Shown: positions 54,348 to 63,691, numbered from the stretch's first letter. The stretch is 64,000 nt of DNA from Vicinamibacterales bacterium (GCA_036504215.1 DASXVO010000030.1:1-64000), one strand, 5' to 3'. Numbers and translations: made by a program. Notes: generated by a model from the sequence alone, not told the origin.

Positions 54348-54667
54348 TAGCTGTGCTGCGTCGGACCGTCACTCGGCGCGACGGGAGTTGTGGGCTGAAC
54401 GGGCGCCGCGGCGGGCTCCGTCGTGGAGGCCTGTACGGTCTGCTCAGGGGCCGGCGCCGGCGCCTGGGCGGCGGGCCGCGGCTGACGCTGCTCATCCACG
54501 CGGATTTCTTCCTCGAGCGTGTTGCGCAACTCGTTCGACGCGCGCTTGAACTCGGCGATGCTCTTGCCCAGCGACTTGCCAAGTTCTGGTAGCTTGCGCG
54601 GTCCGAAGATGATCAGCGCAATCACGAAGATGATGATCAGTTCCTGCATGCCGATTGAGCCAAACAT
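54347..54667 (-). CDS. tatA: Twin-arginine translocase subunit TatA/TatB
   Basis: 106 residues from the ATG at 54667 with GGAGCAGG upstream. One helix (QELIIIFVIALIIF) is followed by the FGPRKLPELGKSLGKSIAEFK hinge and amphipathic helix. A Pro/Ala/Gln-rich cytoplasmic tail completes it. TatA oligomers form the translocation pore with TatC. TatA and TatB are hard to separate by sequence; FGPxKLPELG favours TatA. Confidence 0.93.
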   Translation of the reverse strand: MFGSIGMQELIIIFVIALIIFGPRKLPELGKSLGKSIAEFKRASNELRNTLEEEIRVDEQRQPRPAAQAPAPAPEQTVQASTTEPAAAPVQPTTPVAPSDGPTQHS

Positions 54668-54795
54668 CGAACCTGCTCCTTCACCTTCCACGCGCCGCGC
54701 TGATGGACCGTGACGCGAAAGGAACACCGCCCGGTCAGGCGGCACACTGTCATGCTTCGACGGGTCTCATGGTGTCGGGGAAACCTCTTCTTCGG

Positions 54796-54824
54796 ATTAT
54801 AGGGGTCGCCTCCCGCACGGTCAA
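54796..54824 (-). promoter_or_regulatory. Strong sigma-70 promoter for tatA-tatC
   Basis: On the minus strand, TTGACC (54824-54819) and TATAAT (54801-54796) are 17 bp apart. The transcript would start near 54789, about 120 bases before tatA. Confidence 0.72.
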
Positions 54825-54856
54825 GGCAGGGGCGCCCAGCCGCGCGCCCGAACTCA

Positions 54857-54885
54857 TTGCGGCACCATGGTTTATCTGCTAGCAT
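54857..54885 (+). promoter_or_regulatory. Sigma-70 promoter for the S41 protease gene
   Basis: TTGCGG and TAGCAT are separated by 17 bp and end eight bases before the ATG at 54893, implying a leaderless or nearly leaderless mRNA. Confidence 0.45.
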
Positions 54886-54892
54886 CGAATTC

Positions 54893-56509
54893 ATGCGCAG
54901 GTACGGAGTCTTTTCGGCCGCCCTCTTCGCGATCGTCGTCTCGGCGCTGGTCGGCGGCCTGTTCGGCCGCAAGGCACTCGCCACCGACGACCGCCTCCAG
55001 GATTACCGCGCGTACGCCGCGGCGCTCGGCGCGGTCGAAGCGAACTACATCGACAAGGTCGACTCGGCGCGGCTCGTCTACCGCTCAATCGACGGGATGC
55101 TGCAGACGCTCGACCCGCATTCGAGCTTCATGGATCCGGCGACCTACGCGCGGATGCGCGAGCGTCAGGAAGGCCACTACTACGGCCTGGGTATCACCAT
55201 CGTGGTCGTGGACGGGGACATCACCGTCGTCTCTCTCTTCGAAGGGACCCCCGCCTACAAGAAGGGTATCCGTCGCGGCGACATCATCGCGCGAATCGCC
55301 GGCGAGGACGCGAAGGGCTGGACGAGCGATCAGGCCGTCAAGAAACTGCGCGGACCCAAAGGAACGTTGGTCCAGGTGTCGCTCCGGCGGCCCGGCTATG
55401 ACCAGTTGATCGATGTCGAGGTCCCACGCGACGACATCAACATCCCGTCGATCCCGGCGGCGTTCATGGTGGACGGCCAGACCGGCTACGTGCGGCTTCA
55501 GGATTTCGCGGAGAACACCGACCGCGACCTGTCGACGACGCTCCACGAACTGCGGGGCAACGGGATGAAGAGGCTCCTGCTCGACCTGCGAAGCAATCCG
55601 GGCGGCCCGCTCGACCAGGCGATCAAGGTCTCCAACAGGTTCCTGCCCCAGGGCGCACTTATCGTCTACACGCGAGGGCGCGTGCCAAACTCCGAGCAGG
55701 ACTACGTGGCGACCGACCGGAGCGAGTTCACCGACATGCCGCTCATCGTCCTGGTGAATCGCAACAGCGCGAGCGCTTCGGAGATCGTCAGCGGCGCGCT
55801 GCAGGATCACGACCGCGCGCTCATCGTCGGTGAGACGACGTTTGGCAAGGCGCTGGTGCAGTCGGTGTACCGCATCCACGAGGACGCGGGACTTGCCCTG
55901 ACGACCGCGCGATACTACACGCCGAGCAAGCGGCTGATCCAGCGCCCGTGGGACGGCACCTTCGACGAGTACCTGAACTACACGTTGCGCGATCAGACGC
56001 CGAAGACCCACCCGGCGACCGACCTGCGGTACACCGAGGGCGGGCGGAAAGTGTTCAGCGGCGGCGGCATCGAGCCGGACCGCCGGCTCGACGGCCCGGT
56101 CGAGGGCTTCAACCCGACCAGGTTCGGTCGCATCTTGTATGCGCGCCAGGTGTTCGGCGTATTCGCGGAGCGGTACGTGGCCGATGGCGACACGCGGATC
56201 GCGCCACGCCCCGACCAGAAGAAGGTTGCGCGCGGCTTCGTCGTCGACGACCCGACAGTGCAGGAGTTCAAGGATTTCCTGAAAACGCAACGGGTCAAGG
56301 TCGACGACGTGGCGTTCGCACAGGATCGCGAATTCATCCGGGCGATGATCCACTACGACATCGACATGGCGCTGTTCGGCCTGTCCGAGGCCCGGCGCAA
56401 CCTGATTGCGAAGGATCCCCAGGCGCAGTTTGCACTGCAACTGTTCCCTGACGCCGAGCGGCTGGCCGAACTCCGCCGGTCGAAGCCGGCGAAGCCGGGT
56501 GTCGAGTAG
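54893..56509 (+). CDS. Carboxy-terminal processing protease (S41 family)
   Basis: 538 residues. A signal anchor (VFSAALFAIVVSALVGGLFG) precedes the CTP N-terminal region (YRSIDGMLQTLDPHSSFMDP), then a PDZ domain (about 95-180; YGLGITIVVVDGDITVVSLFEGTPAYKKGIRRGDIIARI). The protease core has LLLDLRSNPGGPLDQAI, the nucleophile Ser in NRNSASASEIVSGAL and the catalytic Lys in GETTFGKALVQ. A C-terminal extension of about 130 residues follows. Such enzymes trim or degrade periplasmic proteins. No ribosome binding site is seen, in keeping with the promoter lying just upstream. Confidence 0.92.
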   Translation: MRRYGVFSAALFAIVVSALVGGLFGRKALATDDRLQDYRAYAAALGAVEANYIDKVDSARLVYRSIDGMLQTLDPHSSFMDPATYARMRERQEGHYYGLGITIVVVDGDITVVSLFEGTPAYKKGIRRGDIIARIAGEDAKGWTSDQAVKKLRGPKGTLVQVSLRRPGYDQLIDVEVPRDDINIPSIPAAFMVDGQTGYVRLQDFAENTDRDLSTTLHELRGNGMKRLLLDLRSNPGGPLDQAIKVSNRFLPQGALIVYTRGRVPNSEQDYVATDRSEFTDMPLIVLVNRNSASASEIVSGALQDHDRALIVGETTFGKALVQSVYRIHEDAGLALTTARYYTPSKRLIQRPWDGTFDEYLNYTLRDQTPKTHPATDLRYTEGGRKVFSGGGIEPDRRLDGPVEGFNPTRFGRILYARQVFGVFAERYVADGDTRIAPRPDQKKVARGFVVDDPTVQEFKDFLKTQRVKVDDVAFAQDREFIRAMIHYDIDMALFGLSEARRNLIAKDPQAQFALQLFPDAERLAELRRSKPAKPGVE

Positions 56510-56543
56510 GCATTCCCCCTAGGTATGGTGTTCTTTCGGGTGC

Positions 56544-56572
56544 TTGCCACAAGAGCTTGTACTTGCTAGACT
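56544..56572 (+). promoter_or_regulatory. Sigma-70 promoter candidate upstream of smc
   Basis: TTGCCA (56544-56549) and TAGACT (56567-56572) are 17 bp apart. The spacer holds an inverted repeat ACAAG-AG-CTTGT (56549-56560). The start would be near 56579, directly before a GC-rich hairpin. Confidence 0.5.
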
Positions 56573-56581
56573 GACGAACCG

Positions 56582-56620
56582 ACGGTGGACAGCCGCCCTT
56601 CCTGGCGGCTGTCGCCGTTT
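56582..56620 (+). terminator. Hairpin with T-run between the S41 protease and smc
   Basis: GACAGCCGCC (56588-56597) pairs perfectly with GGCGGCTGTC (56604-56613). The stem extends by ACGG/CCGT with a small bulge, and TTTT follows. It can terminate the protease mRNA, but a promoter just before it would place it at the 5' end of the smc transcript. Confidence 0.7.
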
Positions 56621-56722
56621 TCGGCGCCGATGACGGGTTCCCGGAGCGGCGCCAATTGCGGGCGCCTCGTCCCTCCGGGGCGGTGCCCATGGCGTGGCGT
56701 GCTGTCGTTCAGGTCACTTCCG

Positions 56723-59700
56723 ATGCGTTTGCAGAAGTTGCAGATTTCCGGGTTCAAGTCCTTTTCCGATCGGTCGGAGCTCGCCTTCGATCGCGGTGTC
56801 ACGGCGATCGTCGGACCGAACGGGTGCGGCAAGAGCAACGTCGCCGACGCGATCGTGTGGGTTCTCGGTGAACAGAGCGCCAAGAGCTTGCGCGGCGACC
56901 AGATGCAGGACGTGATCTTCAACGGCAGCGAGGCGCGCAAGGCGACCGGCGCTGCGGAAGTGCGTCTGATGCTGTCCGGGGTGACGTCGAGCACGAAGAC
57001 GCCCGCGGAGACGGACAGCGAGGATTCGGACGCGGTCATCGCGCGCGATGTCGAGGTGACGCGGCGGTTGTACCGGTCGGGCGAGAGCGAGTACCTGATC
57101 AACGGTGAGATCGTACGCCTGAAGGATGTCCACGAACTCCTCATGGACACCGGGCTCGGCGCCAAGGCCTACGCGATCATCGAGCAGGGAAAGATCGGGC
57201 AGATCCTCAGTTCGCGCCCTGGCGACCGTCGTCAACTGATCGAGGAGGCTGCTGGCGTCACGAAGTACAAGGCACGCCGGCGCGCCGCCGAACTCAAGCT
57301 CGAGGCCTCCGAACAGAACCTCACGCGCATCGACGACATCATCTTCGAGGTCGAGAAGCAGCGTGCGGCGCTCAAGCGCCAGGCTGCCAAGGCGCGTCGC
57401 TACAAGCGACTGCGTGAGGAATTGCGGCGGTGGGAGAAGGTGCTGTTCGCGCGCCGCTACCGCGTGCTGGCCGCGTCGATCGAGTCGACGCGCCAGCGAC
57501 TGGCCGAGCGCAGAGCCGAGGAGGCCGCAGCCGCCGGCCGGCTGTCCGCGGCGGAGGAATCCCTCGCGCGTACCCGTCTGGATCTCGCGCAGGCCGAGTC
57601 GCACGCCAACGCCCTGCGTGAGGAGGCGCACGCGCGCGAACTGGAGATCGATCGCCGACAGAATCACGTCAGCTTCAGCGAGCAGCAGTTGGTGGGACTG
57701 GAGGCCCGGAGCACCGAGATCGCCGACGAACTCAAGGCCCTCGAGGCGAGGCACGAACCTGCCACCGCCGCGTTGGCCGACCGCCGCCTGTCGGCGGCGC
57801 GCGCCGCAGAGGATCGGGACCAGGCTGCGGCCGTGCTGGCGGCGGAACAGGCTGCGTACGAGGCGGCCCACCAAGGCCTCCAGGTTCTCGAGTCTGAAGT
57901 CGAAGAGCGACGACAGGAAGTCTACCAGGCGTTGAGCACCATCAACTCCCTGCAGCATGCCATCGACAACGCCGTGGCGGCCCGCGAGCGCGTGGTCGAT
58001 GAACTGGCGCGACTCGACGCCGAGAAGGCGGACGTCGAGGTCGAGGACGGCCGTGTGCAGGCGGAGCGGGCAGCAGCCAGCGCGCAGTTGTCCGAGGCGC
58101 AGATCGCACTCGAGCGCACGCGGGCCGACGGCGAGGCCAGGCAGGCCGAACTGTCCGACGCCCGCGAGCAGCACGAACAGCGGCGCCTCGAGATCCGCGC
58201 GAACGAGCAGGAACTGGCGAGCGTCGAAGCGCGCCTCGGTTCGCTCGAGGAACTCGAGGCGGCGCGTGCGCAGTACGGCGACGCCGCACGGTTCATCTTG
58301 GCCGACCAGACGGCCGGCATTCGCCAGATGGGATCGGTGGCCGACTACCTCGAGGTCGAACGCGGCCACGAACGCGCCGTCGAGACATTCCTGGCGGACC
58401 TCCTGCAGCACGTTGTCGTGGCCGATCACCAGGAAGCGGAGCGCGGACTGGCGCTCGTGCGGGAACACAACGCGGGACGTTGCGGTTTCCTGGTCGCGAG
58501 TGGGACGGTGGCGGCCGCGTCACCGGTGGCCGGGCCTCCCGTACCGGGCCTGGTGTCGCTCGCCTCGGTCGTGCGGATCGCCGGCGACCACGCCGCGCAG
58601 ATCCAGCGCGCGATCGGCCACGCGTGGATTGCGCCGTCGTTCGCGCTGGCCACGACAGCTGCGCCGCTCACCGACGCCCCGGTCGTGACACCCGAAGGTG
58701 ACGTCCTGCACGGGGCGCATCTCGTCTACGGCGGTGCGCGCGAGGAGTCACGCGGCATCCTCTCGACCAAGCGCGAGATCAAGGAACTGCGCGACCGCAC
58801 GGCGGCTCTTCGCGAGACGCTCGAACGGCTGGCCGGCGAGACTGCGGCGGTGGCCGCGACCATCGAGCACCTGTCGCAGCAGATCGCGGGCCTGACGGCA
58901 GAGGCCCACGGGCGGGAGAAAGCGATCGTCGGGTTCGAAGGGCTGCTGGCGAAGGCCACCGAGAACCGCGAACGCCTGATGCGCAAGGCCGAGGTGCTGG
59001 CGACCGAGAGCGCACGTGCCGACGAGGAGAGACGGTCGCTGGAATCCCGCGAGGCCGAAGCGCGCGCGTCGATTGCCCGCCAGCACGAGACGTGGCAGGC
59101 GGCCGACGAGCGCCTGGCGCAGGCGCAGCGACAGTACCAGGACGCGCGAGACGCGGCCGAGGTGAGCAGCCGGCGGGCGGCCGATGCCCGGGCGTCGCAC
59201 GCGGGCCTGGTCGAGCGCGCGACCGCCCTGCTCGTCGAAGTCGCGCGCCAGGAGGAAGTGCTCGCGGAACTCGAGGCGCGGGCCGGCGCACGCCACGAAG
59301 AGGCGCGACAGAACACGTCACGGCAGGAAGACCTTCGGCAGGCCATCGCCGACGGCAAGCGCCAGCTCGACCTCGACCTTCAGGATCTCGAACGGCTGCG
59401 CGGAGAGGTCCACCAGGCCGACGACCGACTGTCGGCGTTGCGCGAGGGGGCCGACGGCCAGGAGGCGGCCATCCGCGACGCCAGGCACCAGGTTGACGCG
59501 GTCCGGACGGAGGTGGGCGAACTCGACGTGGTACGGGTGACGGCTGAATCCGACCTGGCGCACCTCGCGTCCACATGCGTCGAGGCGGTGCAGGCGACGC
59601 TCGACCAGGTCCTCGCGGAGGTCGAAGAGGCGGAACGTGCCGGACAGGTGGCGCCAGGCCGGGCAATGGCCGACGAGCCGGACGAAGAGGCGGGCGACGA

Positions 59701-60454
59701 GGAAGGCGAGTTCCCGTCCGCGCCCGCCGTCGAAGGAGCGGAGGGCGGCGCCGAGGCGGTCGGCGAACTGCCACCGCTCATGGCTGCCGCCGCCGCTGCC
59801 AAGCAGCCGCCGGCGACGCCCGAGGAGGCGATCACCGACCTCAAGACCAAGATCGACAGACTCGGTCCGGTCAACATGATGGCGATCGAGCAGTTCGACG
59901 AACTCGAGACCCGCCACGGCTTCCTCACGGTGCAGCGCAAGGATCTCCGCGAGTCGATTGCCGCGACCGGCGAGGCCATCCGCCGCATCGACGAAACCAG
60001 CAAGGAACGCTTCCGCGACGCGTTCGCGGTGATCAACCAGAATTTCCAGGAAACGTTTGCCGTCCTGTTCGGTGGCGGCAGTGCCGGCCTGTCGTTGCTC
60101 GACGAGACCGACGTCCTGGAGAGCGGGATCGAGATCGTCGCGCAGCCCCCGGGCAAGCGCCTGCAGAGCGTGCAGTTGCTGTCGGGCGGCGAGAAGGCGC
60201 TCACGGCCATCGCGCTGATGTTCGGGATCTTCCGCTACAAGCCGAGCCCGTTCTGCGTGCTCGACGAGATTGACGCGCCGCTCGACGACGCCAACATCGG
60301 GCGGTTCATCGAGATCCTCAAGCAGATGCAGGAGCAGACGCAGTTCATCATCATCACGCACAGCCGGAAGACGATGGAGATCGCCGACCGGCTCTACGGG
60401 GTGACGATGGAGGAGCCCGGCGTCTCCAAACTGATCTCCGTGAAACTCAACTGA
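56723..60454 (+). CDS. smc: Chromosome segregation protein SMC
   Basis: 1,243 residues from the ATG at 56723. The N-terminal head starts MRLQKLQISGFKSFSDRSEL, with Walker A GPNGCGKS at 31-38. Long coiled coils flank a hinge near residues 520-670 (MGSVADYLEVERGHERAVETFLADLLQHVVV). The C-terminal head has LLSGGEKALTAIALMFGIF (signature) and FCVLDEIDAPLDDANIGRF (Walker B). SMC dimers with ScpA/ScpB organise chromosomes. A low-complexity acidic then Ala/Pro-rich insert occupies about residues 970-1040, just before the C-terminal head (DLKTKIDRLGPVNMMAIEQF). The scp genes are not adjacent. Confidence 0.96.
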   Translation: MRLQKLQISGFKSFSDRSELAFDRGVTAIVGPNGCGKSNVADAIVWVLGEQSAKSLRGDQMQDVIFNGSEARKATGAAEVRLMLSGVTSSTKTPAETDSEDSDAVIARDVEVTRRLYRSGESEYLINGEIVRLKDVHELLMDTGLGAKAYAIIEQGKIGQILSSRPGDRRQLIEEAAGVTKYKARRRAAELKLEASEQNLTRIDDIIFEVEKQRAALKRQAAKARRYKRLREELRRWEKVLFARRYRVLAASIESTRQRLAERRAEEAAAAGRLSAAEESLARTRLDLAQAESHANALREEAHARELEIDRRQNHVSFSEQQLVGLEARSTEIADELKALEARHEPATAALADRRLSAARAAEDRDQAAAVLAAEQAAYEAAHQGLQVLESEVEERRQEVYQALSTINSLQHAIDNAVAARERVVDELARLDAEKADVEVEDGRVQAERAAASAQLSEAQIALERTRADGEARQAELSDAREQHEQRRLEIRANEQELASVEARLGSLEELEAARAQYGDAARFILADQTAGIRQMGSVADYLEVERGHERAVETFLADLLQHVVVADHQEAERGLALVREHNAGRCGFLVASGTVAAASPVAGPPVPGLVSLASVVRIAGDHAAQIQRAIGHAWIAPSFALATTAAPLTDAPVVTPEGDVLHGAHLVYGGAREESRGILSTKREIKELRDRTAALRETLERLAGETAAVAATIEHLSQQIAGLTAEAHGREKAIVGFEGLLAKATENRERLMRKAEVLATESARADEERRSLESREAEARASIARQHETWQAADERLAQAQRQYQDARDAAEVSSRRAADARASHAGLVERATALLVEVARQEEVLAELEARAGARHEEARQNTSRQEDLRQAIADGKRQLDLDLQDLERLRGEVHQADDRLSALREGADGQEAAIRDARHQVDAVRTEVGELDVVRVTAESDLAHLASTCVEAVQATLDQVLAEVEEAERAGQVAPGRAMADEPDEEAGDEEGEFPSAPAVEGAEGGAEAVGELPPLMAAAAAAKQPPATPEEAITDLKTKIDRLGPVNMMAIEQFDELETRHGFLTVQRKDLRESIAATGEAIRRIDETSKERFRDAFAVINQNFQETFAVLFGGGSAGLSLLDETDVLESGIEIVAQPPGKRLQSVQLLSGGEKALTAIALMFGIFRYKPSPFCVLDEIDAPLDDANIGRFIEILKQMQEQTQFIIITHSRKTMEIADRLYGVTMEEPGVSKLISVKLN

Positions 60455-60558
60455 GGCCTGTGCCGGCTCGCGAAAAGCGGCAAGTATCCCCTTTTCCGGG
60501 CGGCGGCGAACCGTCACGCCTGCTCCGCCGTATACTCCCAGCAGGAGGGACTTTTGCT

Positions 60559-61359
60559 ATGCGTGCAACGCGGAGTCTGGCGCTTGGCGCCCGTGTGGTG
60601 ATGTTGGTGGTGGCCTCAGCCGCCCTGACGGCCTGCGACGTGGTGGTGACGAGCCTCAACGCCAAGGGCAAGGCCGAGGATACCTGGTCCCGAACCTATC
60701 CCATCACCGCCAATGGCCAGGTGGAGATCGTCAACCTCAACGGAGGGATCGACGTCGTCGGCGGTGAGGGCACGCAGGTCGAGGTCGTTGCCGAACGAAC
60801 GGCTCGGGCGGCCACCGACGATGTTGCGCGCGAGTTCCTGAAACAGGTCGAGATCCGGGAAGAGGTGAACGCTGACCGCGTCCGCCTCGAGACGAAGGTG
60901 CCGTCGAATCCCGAGGGGAAGCGCGCCGAGATTCGGTATAGGGTGAAAGTGCCCGCCACGGTGTCGGTGCGCGTCACCGACGTCAACGGGGCCGTGGAGG
61001 TGACCGGGATCAAGGGGGCGCTCAAAGCGGAGACGACCAATGGCGGGGTGCGCGGCCGCGACCTGAGCGGAGCCGTCGAGGCGACCACGACGAATGGCGG
61101 CATCAAGCTCGCTTTCGCTTCCCTTGCGAGTGGCGGCATCCGCGCCGAGACGACCAACGGTGGCGTCGACGTGACGATTCCCGCGAGCGCGAAGGCGGAT
61201 GTGAAGCTGTCCTGCACGAACGGGGGCATCTCGGTGGACGGACTCAAGCTCGAAGGCGGAGAATCGAGCCGTCGCCGGGTCGAGGGACGTCTGAACGGCG
61301 GCGGACCGAGCGTCTCGCTGGAGACCGTCAACGGCGGGATCCGGTTCAGCGGCAAGTGA
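60559..61359 (+). CDS. DUF4097-family (auto-adhesin-like) lipoprotein
   Basis: 266 residues, with GGAGGGA before the ATG. The signal peptide ends in a lipobox, LTAC, so the protein is likely lipid-anchored. The mature part is a right-handed beta-helix-like repeat: short units built on TNGG (VEIVNLNGGIDV, ETTNGGVRG, TTTNGGIKL, ETTNGGVDV, SCTNGGISV, ETVNGGIRF) every 15-30 residues. This is the DUF4097 pattern. Function is unknown; surface or periplasmic localisation is expected. It overlaps the downstream protease by four bases. Confidence 0.83.
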   Translation: MRATRSLALGARVVMLVVASAALTACDVVVTSLNAKGKAEDTWSRTYPITANGQVEIVNLNGGIDVVGGEGTQVEVVAERTARAATDDVAREFLKQVEIREEVNADRVRLETKVPSNPEGKRAEIRYRVKVPATVSVRVTDVNGAVEVTGIKGALKAETTNGGVRGRDLSGAVEATTTNGGIKLAFASLASGGIRAETTNGGVDVTIPASAKADVKLSCTNGGISVDGLKLEGGESSRRRVEGRLNGGGPSVSLETVNGGIRFSGK

Positions 61360-62489
61360 ACGAGGACAGGTCCGCCCGGTACCACAAACTGAGGCGCCGG
61401 GCGGCCGCCGTTTCAACGGCCTGGAGCGTCGCGTTGCTGCTGGCGTTTGCAGCGACGCCGCTGTCGGCCTGGTTGCGTGATTTGTCCGACGCGCTGGTGG
61501 TGCGCTTCGGGTTTCCATCCTGGCTTCGCCCGTCCGCCGTCGTCATCGCCTACGTGGCCTGCCTCGGTACCCTTCACGAACTCGGCTCGCTGCCCATCGC
61601 GTTCTATCACGGCTTCCTGCTCGAACGCCGCTACGGGCTCTCGACCGAGCGCCTGCGCAGTTGGTTGTTCGACCATGTAAAGGGCGGCCTGATCGGCGCC
61701 GCCTTGTCGCTGACCGGGTTCTGCCTGCTGTATCTCGTGATGCGGCAGTGGCCGGCCGCGTGGTGGGCGATCGCCGGCACAGGCTTCGCCATCATCGTCG
61801 TCTTGATGGTCCAACTGGCCCCGGTCGTGCTCATGCCGATCTTCTTCACGTTCCGTCCGCTCGAACGCCAGGATCTTCGTGCACGCCTCCTCGCGCTGTC
61901 GCAGCGCGCCGGCGTGGCGGTCGTCGATGCGTGTGAGTGGCAGATGAGCGACCGAACGAAGAAGGCGAATGCGGCGCTGGCGGGTATCGGTCGAACGCGC
62001 CGGATCCTCGTGTCCGACACCCTGCTCGCCACGCACACCGACGACGAGATCGAAGTCATCCTCGCGCACGAACTGGGTCACCACGTGCGCCACGACATCT
62101 GGCGGGGCATTGCGTTCCAGACTCTGGTGATGTTGGCAGGGTTCTACCTGGCAGGGCGGGTGCTCGTGGTGCTGGCGCGGCCGCTTGGACTCGCCGGCAT
62201 CGCGGATGTTGCAGGCCTCCCGGTACTCCTGCTGGCGGCTGGCCTGCTGTCACTGGTGCTGGTGCCGCTGGCCAACGCCCTCTCACGCCGGATGGAGCGA
62301 GCCGCCGACCAGTTCGCGTTTGGCCTGACCGGACGCGCGATGGAATTCGCGAGCGCCATGCAGCGACTGGGCGCGCAGAACCTGGCCGAGGAGAACCCAT
62401 CGCGTGTCAGCCGCTGGCTCTTCCACACGCATCCGACGATAGCGGAACGAATCGCCGCTGCGAGGGAATGGGCCGCGAAGCACTCGTAG
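61356..62489 (+). CDS. M48 (Ste24-type) membrane zinc metalloprotease
   Basis: 377 residues, GTG start overlapping the lipoprotein stop (GTGA). Helices lie near 20-40, 58-80, 105-130 and 138-165. The conserved FHGFLLERRYGLSTE-like segment reads FYHGFLLERRYGLST. The zinc site is HELGHH near 234-239, with the third ligand in MERAADQFAF. The C-terminus has RWLFHTHPTIAERIAAA. Bacterial Ste24 homologues take part in membrane protein quality control. Coupling to the lipoprotein suggests a joint envelope function. Confidence 0.9.
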   Translation: MNEDRSARYHKLRRRAAAVSTAWSVALLLAFAATPLSAWLRDLSDALVVRFGFPSWLRPSAVVIAYVACLGTLHELGSLPIAFYHGFLLERRYGLSTERLRSWLFDHVKGGLIGAALSLTGFCLLYLVMRQWPAAWWAIAGTGFAIIVVLMVQLAPVVLMPIFFTFRPLERQDLRARLLALSQRAGVAVVDACEWQMSDRTKKANAALAGIGRTRRILVSDTLLATHTDDEIEVILAHELGHHVRHDIWRGIAFQTLVMLAGFYLAGRVLVVLARPLGLAGIADVAGLPVLLLAAGLLSLVLVPLANALSRRMERAADQFAFGLTGRAMEFASAMQRLGAQNLAEENPSRVSRWLFHTHPTIAERIAAAREWAAKHS

Positions 62490-62584
62490 CAGATTCGAAT
62501 CGGGCCACACCTGCCTGGTCACCTCATCCCCGGGGCCACGGAGACCGCCGGCCGTCTGGTGCGGACGCGCATTCGGCGATGTGC

Positions 62585-63031
62585 CTACCGCTCGTACGCC
62601 AAGAGCCCTGTGTGGTAGATGAGAAGCCAGCCCGAGCCGACCTTCGTATAGCCCTTGCACGCCCGTCCCTTCCAGTGAAACGGCGCCCGGTCTGCCCTGT
62701 TGCACCAGAGGGTGTCGACGTCCACCACCGCAAAGCCCCCGTCGCGTTCGGCTGAGACGGCGATACGGACCGTCGTCCTTCTGTTGTGGACGAGTTCGTA
62801 GGCGCGAAACAGCTCGTGCCACCCTGCCTTCCAACGATCGCGGTTGTAGCGACCCTGTGGGAACACCCAGCTGGCAGGGTCGTGTGAACTGGCGTCCGGT
62901 GGCCACGGCCACACCATGTCGGGGTGGAAGAGAGACACGAGAGCCTCGGCATCCTGGTGGTCCCAGGCCCAGGTTTCTCGGTCGACCATCGCCTGGATCT
63001 CGTCCTCTTCGCTCACGTCGGCTTCCTCCAT
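62585..63031 (-). CDS. SnoaL/NTF2-like domain protein
   Basis: 148 residues from the ATG at 63031; a GTG ten codons upstream is an alternative. EIQAMVDRETWAWDHQDAEALVSLFHPDMVWPWP is the usual start of SnoaL-like alpha+beta cone proteins, and VDVDTLWCNR plus KVGSGWLLIYHTGLLAYER complete the fold. Members are small enzymes or binding proteins; nothing here shows which. It is convergent with the protease gene. Confidence 0.72.
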   Translation of the reverse strand: MEEADVSEEDEIQAMVDRETWAWDHQDAEALVSLFHPDMVWPWPPDASSHDPASWVFPQGRYNRDRWKAGWHELFRAYELVHNRRTTVRIAVSAERDGGFAVVDVDTLWCNRADRAPFHWKGRACKGYTKVGSGWLLIYHTGLLAYER

Positions 63032-63151
63032 GCATTCGCCGTGCTGTTCTCGACTGGTCACCGGGCAATCAGCGGATGGACGCGTGAGGAAACCCGCGAA
63101 GGCGAGTCCGTGATGAGTCCGGCGAACCTGCCGCAGCCGCCTCCTGACTGC

Positions 63152-63592
63152 CTACTTCTTGGCCTTGACGACGAGTTCGCCCCGCATCTTCCGGCACCCG
63201 TCATCTGCCGTGAGGTTGCAGTAGAACGGGAATGCCCCGACCTTGTCGGCGCGGAACTCGAACACGGTCGTATGGCCGGCGGTTGTGCGCTTCGCGATCC
63301 GGTACGGCTCGTCGATGATGAAGCTGTGCGGGATATCGTCGGTCTCGAGCGTGATCTTCACGAGGTCGTCCTGCTGGACCTCGATGCGCTGGGGATTGAA
63401 GGAGTACTTGCGAGCGACGATCCGCCAGGCGTGGCGTTCAGGCGTCGCATCCTGCGCCCCAAGCGCGGCACTCGTGGGCTGCGGAGTGGTGTTCGTTGTC
63501 TGTGGGGCTGACGCCTGCGCGCGCGACCAGACGGTCAGGCCGACCAGAATGCCGGCACACGCGATGAGCAGGGCGCGATTCCTGTGGTCCAT
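63152..63592 (-). CDS. Secreted cupredoxin-domain protein
   Basis: 146 residues from the ATG at 63592. A signal peptide or anchor (ALLIACAGILVGLTVWSRAQA) and a Thr/Pro-rich linker precede a cupredoxin domain: RIVARKYSFNPQRIEVQQDDLVKITLETDDIPHSFIIDEPY and GAFPFYCNLTADDGCRKMRGELVV. Candidate copper ligands are His (PHSF), the two Cys and Met (CRKM). The usual second His after the Cys is missing, so it is not a standard blue-copper or CuA site. Its role may be copper handling or electron transfer. Confidence 0.78.
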   Translation of the reverse strand: MDHRNRALLIACAGILVGLTVWSRAQASAPQTTNTTPQPTSAALGAQDATPERHAWRIVARKYSFNPQRIEVQQDDLVKITLETDDIPHSFIIDEPYRIAKRTTAGHTTVFEFRADKVGAFPFYCNLTADDGCRKMRGELVVKAKK

Positions 63593-63661
63593 GGTGACTA
63601 GGTTACAGGTTATAGGTCGTTGGTGGTAGGGAAGAGCGCTCCCTGTCACCGAATCCCTACA

Positions 63662-63691
63662 ACCTGTCCCCCAATGACCTGTCCCCCGGTG
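63662..63691. repeat. 15-bp direct repeat with core CCTGTCCCCC
   Basis: Two adjacent 15-bp units (63662-63676 and 63677-63691) differ at two bases (AA to GG) and abut the pnp stop codon. A short GGTTACAGGTTATAGGT stretch lies just upstream at 63601-63617. Confidence 0.5.
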
